From: Opitutales bacterium
GTDB taxonomy: Bacteria; Verrucomicrobiota; Verrucomicrobiia; Opitutales; Seribacteraceae
Direction: 5' to 3'
Length of the DNA stretch: 64,000 bases
NCBI GenBank assembly: GCA_028045305.1
Contig: JAOFTV010000004.1
Span: forward strand, 62,001 to 126,000
The notes under the pieces are model-generated. The model searched no databases. It was not told the origin of the DNA and was given only the letters and a program-made list of their open reading frames with translations. Below, piece by piece: positions 1 through 7,980 of this stretch. Each line of letters begins with the position of its first letter. The first letter of the stretch is position 1. The translations under genes and the position numbers were made by a program.

Positions 1-126
1 CATGATGAAACGGGCGAAATTTTCGATTGGACACTCATTACTGTCACTTTCACCGTTGGGAAATGCTCTTCGATAGAACTTAAGTACCAATCCCCTCCTT
101 CTGTTTTAGTAGATCCTGGGTTTTGA
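1..126 (+). CDS. C-terminal end of an unidentified protein (partial, cut by window start)
   Basis: Frame 1 is open from the first base to a TGA at 124-126 and reads as a plausible protein tail (DWTLITVTFTVG ... PPSVLVDPGF). It would be the last 41 codons of a gene that starts left of the window, converging with the minus-strand gene at 167-775. Seen: the open frame and protein-like composition. The family cannot be named from so short a piece, and it could be a chance open frame. Confidence 0.45.
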   Translation, partial: HDETGEIFDWTLITVTFTVGKCSSIELKYQSPPSVLVDPGF

Positions 127-166
127 GAGCCTCTAGGTTGGCAGTAACAACCTAAATGCTGGAAGA

Positions 167-775
167 TTACCGTGGAAGTCTGATAATTGAAATACCGTTG
201 CTCTTGGAGTCGAAGGAAATTGGCCTACCCGAGGCATCTTTAATGGAAAGTAAGTTTCCGGAAGAACAAGTAACAATCAGGGCATTTTTATCGTAGATAT
301 ATGAAGTCTCCCCATTTTTCATTTTTAACCAATCTAATTCATTTCCGTCTTTATCCTGGACTAAGGCCCAAAGTTCACCGTTAGCGTGCAAGGTAAACCT
401 GGAGGTGCTAGCGGAGGTATGCTTTGGGGTAATTGGTCGAAGAGATTGATTTTGAGTTGATGAAAATGGTGGTTGGGATTTAGGGGGAATATAATCAAAT
501 GCTTCAACTTGCTCATAGGTTTTTGGTTGGGAGGCAATTTGATTTGGTGCAAGAGAATTTGTTTGAACAGGAGTTGGGTGAATTTGCTGGTTCTGTCCAT
601 TGTATTGAGCATTTCCCTCAGGCTTTTCTAATGTTGTTGGAAAACTGGGGTAAGGAGGAGGAGCATCTGGGATAACAGTTGGTCCCCGAGATATGCAACA
701 CGAGAATCCAAACGTCAGAATTAATGTAAAAAGAGCTCTGGTTATTCGAAGTGTTCTTGAATAAGAATGGGTCAC
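167..775 (-). CDS. Putative secreted protein or lipoprotein of unknown function
   Basis: 202 aa. The N-terminus has basic residues, a hydrophobic stretch (ALFTLILTFGF) and then Cys-Cys, so it is a probable exported protein and possibly a lipoprotein, although the lipobox is imperfect. A Pro/Gln/Ser/Thr-rich linker (about residues 30-120) leads to a small C-terminal domain of about 75 residues (FTLHANGELWALVQDKDG...WLKMKNGE). This tail resembles in layout the central domain of the protein at 13206-14069. No catalytic motif is visible. It stands alone on the minus strand. Function unknown. Confidence 0.7.
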   Translation of the reverse strand: MTHSYSRTLRITRALFTLILTFGFSCCISRGPTVIPDAPPPYPSFPTTLEKPEGNAQYNGQNQQIHPTPVQTNSLAPNQIASQPKTYEQVEAFDYIPPKSQPPFSSTQNQSLRPITPKHTSASTSRFTLHANGELWALVQDKDGNELDWLKMKNGETSYIYDKNALIVTCSSGNLLSIKDASGRPISFDSKSNGISIIRLPR

Positions 776-1079
776 AGACTATTTGTTTTACTAGAAGAAT
801 AGGTCTGAGCAATCGAAATCTTTTTATTTTAGATTTCTCAGTAATCAATTTTTTAGAAATGGAAATTAATAGTGCCATAAATTGTAAATTAATATGCAGT
901 TTAATGTACAAAAGTAAGAATTTAGTTTTTTTTCTTGTAGTAAAAGATACACAAGCAATGAACTATTATCGTGCAAATGCACATTTTAACTCTTCCAGTT
1001 TGGGCAAAACTGGAGGAGTTTTTTTTGTAGATCATTTAGTCTGCTTGCTAGTTTTGTTTGTACCAAGTAGAAATTTGGA
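776..1079. other. AT-rich intergenic region with an orphan terminator
   Basis: About 300 bases between divergently arranged genes. The track ORF at 751-1083 runs through it, but its translation is low-complexity and it spans a strong plus-strand terminator (988-1026), so I do not accept it as a gene. A short palindrome GTGCAAATGCAC lies at 971-982, just ahead of the terminator. A -10-like TATTAT lies at 964-969 without a good -35. Nothing else is recognisable. Confidence 0.5.
988..1026 (+). terminator. Intrinsic terminator with no upstream plus-strand gene
   Basis: AACTCTTCCAGTTT pairs with AAACTGGAGGAGTT (14 positions, one G-U wobble) around a short loop, followed by a run of eight or more T. 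This is a textbook rho-independent terminator for plus-strand transcription. The nearest upstream gene is on the minus strand, so it either ends an unannotated small RNA or acts as a leader attenuator for the gene starting at 1080. Confidence 0.8.
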
Positions 1080-1415
1080 ATGAAATATTTTACATTGCTA
1101 CTAATGCTTGGCGTTTTTGTTACAAGTCAATCTGATCTTTATGTTTTGTTCGGACAGTCATCCAGAAAGCAACTTAGCCCTCCTCCTCAGTTACCTGTGA
1201 ACATACCTCCACCGCCAAACTTTGGCAATGTGTCTTCCAAAAATGGTAGGTATCAGTTAATAAGTGCCGAGTATTACTCTCAGGATGCTAAGCCTTTTCT
1301 GTATAAAAGGTTGGTCAAAGTGGATACGGTAACTGGAAAGAGCTGGGTGCTTCAATCCGTTGGCGGTCCGGGAAAAGAGGTGAGAAGTTGGGTGCCGCTT
1401 GTAGGAGATAACTAA
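1080..1415 (+). CDS. Small secreted protein of unknown function
   Basis: 111 aa. A hydrophobic N-terminal signal-like stretch (FTLLLMLGVFVTS) is followed by a Pro-rich linker (LSPPPQLPVNIPPPPNF) and a compact domain (GRYQLISAEYY...VKVDTVTGKSWVL...SWVPL). The 'GRYQL ... kiDT.TGk.W ... W.p' layout recurs in small bacterial secreted proteins whose role I do not know. The gene lies about 55 bases downstream of a strong terminator and converges on the transporter gene at 1468. Confidence 0.65.
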   Translation: MKYFTLLLMLGVFVTSQSDLYVLFGQSSRKQLSPPPQLPVNIPPPPNFGNVSSKNGRYQLISAEYYSQDAKPFLYKRLVKVDTVTGKSWVLQSVGGPGKEVRSWVPLVGDN

Positions 1416-1467
1416 GTTTTTCTACTGAGAGATTGTTTTACAAAATTGATATACAAATTTAACGCTC

Positions 1468-3168
1468 TTACTTCTTTTGTGTCGTGATTTGTTTAATCTT
1501 GGTTTCCAATCCACTAATTCTTCTAGAAAGTTTTTCATTTCTTAAGGAAAAATGACTAATTAGTAGAAGGATTCCAATGATTACAAGCAAAGCTTTGCCT
1601 ATTGGATATTCTTTCCAAGATTGATTCCAAACTAAGTGTAAAGCACTTGACCCGATAAAAAGAAAGGATGCTAATGTTCCCACATTTAACAATCCCCCTG
1701 CTATTCCCCGAGGGCGTTCCCTGCCCATAATATCGGAGTTATTAAGGAGCAGGAAGAAGGAAAGTAAGGCAAAGGGAAGGATCGCCAAACTTACAAAATA
1801 GGTTGGATCACTAATCCAGTTATTTTGACCAGACCATACGAACGGACCGATGGAGGCAAGTGCAAGTAGAAGGGATCCAGATTGAAAAGCTGCCCCTTTG
1901 TGAGGTTTCCCGAGAATTTCGCATAGGAGGTGACCATTAATAATCATCAGCACAACAATAGTCGAAAGGGATATCACAAATACCATGCAACCAAGCAGAT
2001 ACATTAGACTGTCACCTCCAACTTGAGTCAAGGAATGTATCCACTGATTAAAACTTCTGCCTACGACTAAGGTAGCAAGTTGTTTTTCCTCAGCAGTTAG
2101 AGACTGAATTTTTTCCCCTTGCTGAAAGGGGGCCAAGGCTTGGAAGTTCTCAAGACCGATATCTGAGGCTATTCGTCGGTTTAAGAGGTCCTGGACGTCT
2201 GAATTGTTGTGAATTTCATCATAAGTCCCAGCAGCATATTCTTGTTGAAATGCAATAACGGATAAAAGTGACAGGCAAGTCGTTGTTATCGCGAAGGGAA
2301 TAAATGCAGTGGTGAATAAATTAAATTTGGCAAAACCGACATGAACTCTTCTCCAGTTGCGGTTTAGTAAAAGTAAAGGAAGTGCAAACAGTAGATTTAC
2401 TCCAAGTGTTGAGGAGAAGCATACGAGTACCAATTCTCTTTGCTTATTCATGATTTCATTTACCCAGAAAGGTCCCATGTTGCCCATTTTTTCAAGTAAG
2501 GGAATAAAGCAAGGAGCGGGTTCAGATAGAACCGAATAACTTGGCACAAGTCCGCTAAATAGCTCGTTGTAACTAACTTTAGCTTGGGAAATTAGAAGGA
2601 TAACTGAAGCAAGGGATGATATTACAACGAAAAGAACTAAAAGTTTTAAGATCCAGTAAAAGACTGCGGATCGTGGACCCTGTTTTTCATAAAGTAGGGA
2701 TAGACCAATGGTGATGCTAAGTAGAATGAATGCTGTAAGAGCTTTTCCACCTTTATTATCTAATGCAGGGATTAAGGTGGAAACAGTAATCTCCACGCCA
2801 AATCTAAACTGTGGCATGCACCATGTAAAACTTGTGATCATTGCCGAGATTGCAAGCCACATGGCCAAGGATTTATTCCAATCATTTTTTAGAATGGCAA
2901 ATAAACTTTGCTGGCAATTAAGGGTGATGTGCGAAACAGCAAAGAGGGAGAATAGACCGAGTAGCATGGCAGCAGCCTGTATCCAGAGAGCGTCAGGCCC
3001 AAGTCTTAAGCCTAAGCCTATTGAACCCATTAAAGTTCCTGCACTTAGGCTCGCACCCGAAATCCACCAACCTGGGCCGTCCATTTTAGCATAAGCAAAA
3101 AATGATTTAGCCATTCCACCCTTCCTGGAGCTTTCGATAATATCAGCTTCTTGGGTGGCAGTAGGCAT
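1468..3168 (-). CDS. Nramp-like inner-membrane transporter lacking canonical metal-binding motifs
   Basis: 566 aa, with about 11-12 hydrophobic segments. The N-terminal GPGWWISGASLSAGTLMGS and the segment WCMPQF match, from memory, a divergent Nramp-superfamily branch common in Planctomycetes and Verrucomicrobia. Canonical Nramp proteins carry DPGN in TM1 and MPH in TM6. Here the corresponding places read SAGT and roughly TLGVN, so classical Mn/Fe transport cannot be assumed. It is the last gene of a probable minus-strand operon with an azurin gene 35 bases upstream and a terpene-cyclase-fold gene before that. The substrate is unknown. Confidence 0.75.
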   Translation of the reverse strand: MPTATQEADIIESSRKGGMAKSFFAYAKMDGPGWWISGASLSAGTLMGSIGLGLRLGPDALWIQAAAMLLGLFSLFAVSHITLNCQQSLFAILKNDWNKSLAMWLAISAMITSFTWCMPQFRFGVEITVSTLIPALDNKGGKALTAFILLSITIGLSLLYEKQGPRSAVFYWILKLLVLFVVISSLASVILLISQAKVSYNELFSGLVPSYSVLSEPAPCFIPLLEKMGNMGPFWVNEIMNKQRELVLVCFSSTLGVNLLFALPLLLLNRNWRRVHVGFAKFNLFTTAFIPFAITTTCLSLLSVIAFQQEYAAGTYDEIHNNSDVQDLLNRRIASDIGLENFQALAPFQQGEKIQSLTAEEKQLATLVVGRSFNQWIHSLTQVGGDSLMYLLGCMVFVISLSTIVVLMIINGHLLCEILGKPHKGAAFQSGSLLLALASIGPFVWSGQNNWISDPTYFVSLAILPFALLSFFLLLNNSDIMGRERPRGIAGGLLNVGTLASFLFIGSSALHLVWNQSWKEYPIGKALLVIIGILLLISHFSLRNEKLSRRISGLETKIKQITTQKK

Positions 3169-3203
3169 AATCTTTTAAAAAAGTAGATGAAATATGAAGC
3201 CTT

Positions 3204-3662
3204 CTATTTGACGATCATCTTGCCTCGCATCATGGCAAAATGACCAGGAAAAGTGCAGACATATTCATATTCCCCGCTTTGATTTGGGGTGTTAAAAGTG
3301 ATAGATTCGGATTCACCCGGACCGAGTAAATTAGTGTGAGCAATGATGTCGCCGAGGAGAGACTTGGGTAGTGGATTACTTGCACTGCCACCAGAGGCTA
3401 ATACTTTTTGTCCAAAAGATAGTGCGTGGACATCTTTCTTTAGAACGACCAAGTTGTGACCCATTGCGATTTTAGGCAAAGAACCAATGTTTTTAAAAGT
3501 TAAACGAATGGTTTCGCCGGGTTTTGCCTCGAACTTTTTAAGGTCAAATTGCATCGCATCATTACCTGTAATCAGAATTTCCCTTATTTGAGTATTCTCT
3601 TCCCCTGTCAAAGGGGTAAACAAAGATAAAAAAACAACTGTGGATGAGAGTAATTTGTTCAT
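3204..3662 (-). CDS. Azurin-type blue copper protein
   Basis: 152 aa with a cleavable-looking signal peptide (LLSSTVVFLSLFTPLTG), so periplasmic. The cupredoxin fold is marked by copper ligands His (AMGHNLVVL), Cys and His (YVCTFPGH) and an axial Met (FAMMRGKM), in the spacing of classical azurin (C-T-F-P-G-H-x-x-x-M). Azurins shuttle single electrons in the periplasm. Partner enzymes are not visible here; the neighbours are an Nramp-like transporter and a terpene-cyclase-fold protein on the same strand, with gaps of about 35-40 bases that suggest co-transcription. Confidence 0.92.
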   Translation of the reverse strand: MNKLLSSTVVFLSLFTPLTGEENTQIREILITGNDAMQFDLKKFEAKPGETIRLTFKNIGSLPKIAMGHNLVVLKKDVHALSFGQKVLASGGSASNPLPKSLLGDIIAHTNLLGPGESESITFNTPNQSGEYEYVCTFPGHFAMMRGKMIVK

Positions 3663-3700
3663 GGCGTTTTCAAGGTTAGATATACTTGCAGGAGTGAAGA

Positions 3701-5323
3701 TCAGACTTTACTCATTGGAGCATACCTGTAGTAAACCTCCAGCATTAATACTGTAAGGGCGTGTCGAAAAATTGCAGATTCACCATGAAAATGTAGACCT
3801 AGTTGCCATCGACCGTTTTCCTGTTGGCCTGCTGCCACCACTTCCTGGAAGTTTTGGTTCCATTCTCGCCAAAAAACCCCACTCAATGCACCTGTAGATT
3901 GAAAGCAAGCCTGGGCATGGTAATACCACTCGTAAGCATCTACTTTCTTCCAGGAGTCAACAAGCCTGTTTTGTACAATAAACTCTAAGCCTTTTTTAGC
4001 TTCTTGAGATTTTGCTTCTTTCCACACTTGGAGGCACAATACACCTGCACCAGTAATAGAACCTCGTCCAGGGCCACCATATCGAGCAGCTTCATTCCCT
4101 TGAGGAGTATACATGAATTTGCCAGAACCTTTTTCTTGGCATTTTTTGACATATCCAATGGCATTATCCATAGCCCCATCGAGGCCATCAAGTTGAATGC
4201 CAGTTAACGCAGCGGCTTTGAGTGCCTGCACGCACCAACTGGAAAGAGACAAATCAACGGAGGCTGCAACTCCACGACCATATCCGTAACCCCAACCACC
4301 ATTTGGGTTTTGCCCTTCAATAATAAGATTTACCGCCCGAATTGTGTATTCCTTAATTTTGGGAATTTTTGTCATAGTGTAAGCCTCGCAAAGTGCGTAC
4401 GTTCTGATGGCGTGTGAATATGCAGCGTACTGCATACCATGTGTGCCGTTGCCCTTTAAACCAAGGAATGATCCGCTCTCATCCCGATTCGCCAATTTAT
4501 CTGGGGCTGTGGACATGATGAAGTCGATTGCTTTTTGTACAGTAGGACCGAAGTTCGGAGAATCTTGGAGCTCGCAATGACCGAGAAAAGCGAGCAAGGA
4601 AAGGGCAGTCATGCCGTCGCGGTGCAAAGGGTTATTTCTATCCCTGTAAGGTTTTTCTTGAGAGTTCATATCTTGTCGCCCCCAGCCCCCATCTTCGTCT
4701 TGGACCTCTTTTAGCCATGCAAGGCCTTTTAAAATAGCTTCTTCAGTAGATGGTTTTCCTCCTCCTGAACGCAGGCGTTCCATTCTTTTTTTCGGGTCGC
4801 AACGCTGTTGCATTACCTTAGGGAGACTCAAACTTACTCCTTTAAGAGCACTTTTCATCTTTTGATTATTCATGGTTGCCGATTGGGACATCGGCGGTGC
4901 AGTGGCTTCAATGACAGGCGCAAGGTCCTTAACATCCAACTCATTGAAGTCGGGTAAGGAAATATCTGAAACTGCGGTTGTCTTGAAGGTCTGCTGGCTC
5001 GAGGGTTGAGCTTTTTTTTGCCTTTGCATGAGCTTAACAACTTTTTGTTTTTCCTGTTGTTGCTGTTGGGCTGGTGCACCGGCATCTCCAAAATCAGAAC
5101 CGCTTTCTTCACCAACATTTACGACAATAGTCCACGCAAGCATAAATCCGATAATACCCACAATTGTTCCTAGAGCGATGAGGAGGCTGTTGAGCAAACG
5201 ATACTCCCTCATGTACTTGCCAAATGCTCCCTCTGAAGGAGGTGCCTCAGTAAATTGGGGCTCAACTTCCTCGATTATTTCTTCGGGGTCTTGAATTTGT
5301 TCGATTTCGGATTCTTCGTCCAT
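3701..5323 (-). CDS. Membrane-anchored prenyltransferase/squalene-oxidase-repeat protein
   Basis: 540 aa. It has an acidic cytoplasmic N-terminus (about 1-40), one membrane helix (about 45-70, LLIALGTIVGIIGFMLAW), a Gln/Lys-rich linker (QQQQQEKQK) and a C-terminal alpha/alpha-barrel of the terpene-cyclase superfamily (about 190-540) with repeats such as DEDGGWGRQD and NPNGGWGYGYG. No DxDD cyclase motif is seen, so triterpene cyclase activity is unlikely. The layout (helix, linker, periplasmic domain) recalls TonB-type proteins, which is inference only. It is the first gene of the minus-strand run with azurin and the Nramp-like protein, and diverges from the gene at 5477. Confidence 0.85.
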   Translation of the reverse strand: MDEESEIEQIQDPEEIIEEVEPQFTEAPPSEGAFGKYMREYRLLNSLLIALGTIVGIIGFMLAWTIVVNVGEESGSDFGDAGAPAQQQQQEKQKVVKLMQRQKKAQPSSQQTFKTTAVSDISLPDFNELDVKDLAPVIEATAPPMSQSATMNNQKMKSALKGVSLSLPKVMQQRCDPKKRMERLRSGGGKPSTEEAILKGLAWLKEVQDEDGGWGRQDMNSQEKPYRDRNNPLHRDGMTALSLLAFLGHCELQDSPNFGPTVQKAIDFIMSTAPDKLANRDESGSFLGLKGNGTHGMQYAAYSHAIRTYALCEAYTMTKIPKIKEYTIRAVNLIIEGQNPNGGWGYGYGRGVAASVDLSLSSWCVQALKAAALTGIQLDGLDGAMDNAIGYVKKCQEKGSGKFMYTPQGNEAARYGGPGRGSITGAGVLCLQVWKEAKSQEAKKGLEFIVQNRLVDSWKKVDAYEWYYHAQACFQSTGALSGVFWREWNQNFQEVVAAGQQENGRWQLGLHFHGESAIFRHALTVLMLEVYYRYAPMSKV

Positions 5324-5439
5324 GGCTGTATGGGATTGTTATTTGAGAGTTTAAAGTTATCGATAGAGGGGCATAAAGGTCAAGCAAGCACGGAACGGAA
5401 AATAATTTGGATTAAAAAAAATATTTTTAATTGATCGTA

Positions 5440-5468
5440 TTGACTTCGATTAAAAAGCAATTTGCAAT
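5440..5468 (+). promoter_or_regulatory. Candidate sigma70-type promoter very close to the start codon
   Basis: TTGACT (5440-5445) and TGCAAT (5463-5468) are separated by 17 bases. The ATG follows only 8 bases after the -10-like box, so transcription would start at or within a couple of bases of the ATG, giving a leaderless mRNA. No Shine-Dalgarno sequence is seen before the ATG, which fits. The -10 match is only moderate. Confidence 0.4.
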
Positions 5469-5476
5469 AAGTTGTT

Positions 5477-6190
5477 ATGCCTCAAAAAACTCTGTATTCA
5501 GGCCTGGTTAAAGCAATAATTTTTCTGATCCCATATATCATCACTCTTGGTCAGGCAGATAGCAATGCCAGCGAATTTCCGAAAGCAGTCGATCTAGGCA
5601 ATGGCCTTTATGACTTCGGAGGCGTTTTAATCAATCGAAGGGATACATCTCTTTCTTTTGATGCAATTTGTAACCAAACTAGTGGTTTGGTGGAATATGC
5701 ATTGGTTCATGAAAATGGAAAATTACACGAGTCCCTCTTTAGGACAAGTATTTCGCCACGTTGGATACACGCTTGCCTTTTGTTGCTTAAGGCTAAGCCA
5801 CTCGCTTCTATGTTTACTTCGGAAAAAAACGCTAAGGATTTGCAATCTTCCAACCTTTCAAATCATAAAGTTTTAGCAAATGTGTCTTGGGGAAAAAATG
5901 GCGAAGTGGTTTCCCGAGCAATTTCATCAATGGTTTACAATCAGCTATCCGATCGAACTCTAGACACCCGTCCGTTTGTATTTACAGGTTCACGAACAAT
6001 CGATGGAAACTATTTGGCAGATTCAGAGGGATCAATTATTGCAGTTTATCATGACATAAATGCTGTTATTAATTGCTTGGACCCCGATAGCAATTCAGAC
6101 GATTCTTGGGTTGCTTTTCATGAATCTATGCCTCCTTTAGATTATAAAGTTAGGTTTCATCTGCAAGTTCTTGCCCAACTATCCAATTAG
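5477..6190 (+). CDS. Secreted YdjY-domain protein
   Basis: 237 aa with an N-terminal hydrophobic signal (AIIFLIPYIITLG). The body reads like the YdjY domain: VLINRRDTSLSFDAICNQTSGLVEYALVHENGKLHESLF...SPRWIHACLLLL. The conserved 'EYALV..nGK.HES' core is clear. The function of this family is unknown; members often sit near redox or ferredoxin-related genes. It heads a plus-strand run with a terpene-cyclase-fold gene 11 bases downstream, and a possible leaderless promoter lies just upstream. Confidence 0.75.
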   Translation: MPQKTLYSGLVKAIIFLIPYIITLGQADSNASEFPKAVDLGNGLYDFGGVLINRRDTSLSFDAICNQTSGLVEYALVHENGKLHESLFRTSISPRWIHACLLLLKAKPLASMFTSEKNAKDLQSSNLSNHKVLANVSWGKNGEVVSRAISSMVYNQLSDRTLDTRPFVFTGSRTIDGNYLADSEGSIIAVYHDINAVINCLDPDSNSDDSWVAFHESMPPLDYKVRFHLQVLAQLSN

Positions 6191-6201
6191 CCTATTGTAG
6201 G

Positions 6202-7350
6202 ATGATAATTAATACACATTATACATTATTTTCACTGATTGTTTTTTTCATCGGGCTTGTTAATTGTTTTTCTGCCCCAAATATTTCTTTAAAACTTGAA
6301 ATTGAGAGGTCTCTTGACAGGGGGACTTCATGGTTGCTGGAAAACCAAGATATGAAAGATGGAAACTGGGGCAGTCCAGATTATCCCGCACTTACAGCTC
6401 TCGCTTTGAGGACAATCTTAGGGCATCAATCTATAAAGGAGCAAATAAAACATAACCGCCAAGTAGAGAAAGGATTTTCCTTTCTAAGAAGGAAAGTACA
6501 GTCTGATGGTGGTATTTATGGTAAAGGATTAGCGTCTTATAATACTTCAATTAGTTTGTTGGCTTTTCTTCAATACAAGAAGCCGGAAGATGAAAAAATC
6601 ATTGAGGATGCACGGAGTTTTTTAATCAACCAACAATCTGATTTTGATCGGAAAGGAGAACCGGATAATATCTTCGATGGTGGGATCGGATATGGCTCGA
6701 CTTGGGCACATTCCGATATGTCTAACACTCATTTGGCTATGGAAGCTCTTTATTACGCGAAGAAAACAATAAAATCAAAAGAAGGTGGCATGCTCGATTT
6801 GGACTGGGATTCCGCCATCCAGTTTGTTTCCAGGTGTCAGAATCTTCCTGAATCAAACGATCAAGCGTGGGTCAGCAGTTATTCGGATGATCGTGGTGGC
6901 TTCGTTTATTTTCCTGGAAATAGTATGGCTGGTGAACGGCTAGATTCAAGGGGGCGAACATCACTGCGCTCGTATGGAAGTATGAGCTATGCCGGACTCC
7001 TCAGTTTTATATACGCTGAAATGAGCCCGTCAGATAAACGTTTGGTCGAGGTAAGGAAGTGGTTAAGTAAAAACTACACCATCGAGGAGAATCCAGGAAT
7101 GGGAATGCAAGGTCTCTATTACTACTATCATACCATGGCGAAAGCACTTTCTTTGTCTGGGGTGGATGAGGTTCTCGATGGAGATGGGAACCCAGTAGAT
7201 TGGCGAGAGGAATTGTCTATTCGTCTATTCGATCAACAAAAAGAAAACGGCTTTTGGATAAATCAATCTGGTAGATGGTGGGAGAAGGACCCAATTTTAG
7301 TAAGTTGCTACGCGATGCTTGCACTTGAGCGTATATATCATGCACTGTAA
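6202..7350 (+). CDS. Secreted prenyltransferase/squalene-oxidase-repeat protein
   Basis: 382 aa with an N-terminal signal (LFSLIVFFIGLVNCFSA), then a terpene-cyclase-superfamily alpha/alpha barrel. Repeats are visible as DGNWGSPDYPALTALAL, DGGIYGKG..YNTSISLLAF, GRTSLRSYGSMSYAGLLSF and GLYYYYHTMAKAL. There is no DxDD motif. It shares its fold with the minus-strand protein at 3701-5323 but has no membrane anchor. The stop overlaps the start of the next gene by 11 bases, which suggests coupled translation. The role is unknown; it may bind or process a hydrophobic or peptide ligand rather than cyclise terpenes. Confidence 0.82.
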   Translation: MIINTHYTLFSLIVFFIGLVNCFSAPNISLKLEIERSLDRGTSWLLENQDMKDGNWGSPDYPALTALALRTILGHQSIKEQIKHNRQVEKGFSFLRRKVQSDGGIYGKGLASYNTSISLLAFLQYKKPEDEKIIEDARSFLINQQSDFDRKGEPDNIFDGGIGYGSTWAHSDMSNTHLAMEALYYAKKTIKSKEGGMLDLDWDSAIQFVSRCQNLPESNDQAWVSSYSDDRGGFVYFPGNSMAGERLDSRGRTSLRSYGSMSYAGLLSFIYAEMSPSDKRLVEVRKWLSKNYTIEENPGMGMQGLYYYYHTMAKALSLSGVDEVLDGDGNPVDWREELSIRLFDQQKENGFWINQSGRWWEKDPILVSCYAMLALERIYHAL

Positions 7351-7933
7351 GAAAGTCCTAATATTTTCCCTTTATTTTCTGCTTTATTCTCAAATTTTGC
7401 AGGCCGGAAAAAATAATTTTCCTGAATCTCCTGATCTTCCGTTAATTGAACAAGGTTTTTTATTTGCTCAATTAAAACAGGGCGACAATCGGGAAGGCAC
7501 TATCATAAGTTTACAAAAAGCTGGATATTTGGGGTATCGTGAATTGAGCTCTAATTTAATAAAATCTCCAGTTCGTTGGGATGGACATGCTTATGAATTA
7601 ACTTGCAAGTACGATGAAAAGGAAGGGTTGGAGCTATGCTTGATCCAAGGGGAGGCAGGCTGGCAGGATTTTTTTTATGAAGATGTTATGCGCCCCCAGT
7701 GGGAATCATTGCGTAAGCGAGTTTCCCGTAAATATGGCTTGCCTGCTAGCAGTAGAGAGTTTCCAGAATATTACGAAGTTCCCTTAAATGATAAAGGCGG
7801 TGTAGTCACTGATCAGTGGGTTTTGGATGACCGTACAATTTTGTTAAGTGTTCTATCATACAGCCAGCAGGATTGTTGCACGAGACAGGTGCTCGACTTT
7901 TCTTGCTGTATTTTACTCATTCAACCAAAGTAG
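7340..7933 (+). CDS. Secreted protein of unknown function
   Basis: 197 aa from the ATG at 7340 (MHCKKVLIFSLYFLLYS); the track start at 7319 would put residues in front of the signal peptide. The signal sequence is followed by a mixed soluble domain (QGFLFAQLKQGDNREGTIISLQKAGYLGYRELS...) with several Cys near the C-terminus. The start overlaps the preceding gene, so it is probably co-translated with the terpene-cyclase-fold protein. I do not recognise the family. Confidence 0.65.
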   Translation: MHCKKVLIFSLYFLLYSQILQAGKNNFPESPDLPLIEQGFLFAQLKQGDNREGTIISLQKAGYLGYRELSSNLIKSPVRWDGHAYELTCKYDEKEGLELCLIQGEAGWQDFFYEDVMRPQWESLRKRVSRKYGLPASSREFPEYYEVPLNDKGGVVTDQWVLDDRTILLSVLSYSQQDCCTRQVLDFSCCILLIQPK

Positions 7934-7980
7934 GATTTTATTATGTCAATCGGTGTAAGCATCGGTCCTGCGTAACCACA

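Noticed and set aside
751-1083. 110-aa plus-strand ORF in the intergenic gap
   Set aside because: Its translation is low-complexity and AT-driven, it runs through a strong intrinsic terminator, and it overlaps the start of the minus-strand gene.
3701-5323. Squalene-hopene cyclase
   Set aside because: The fold repeats match, but the DxDD catalytic motif is missing and the protein is membrane-anchored with its repeat domain probably exported.
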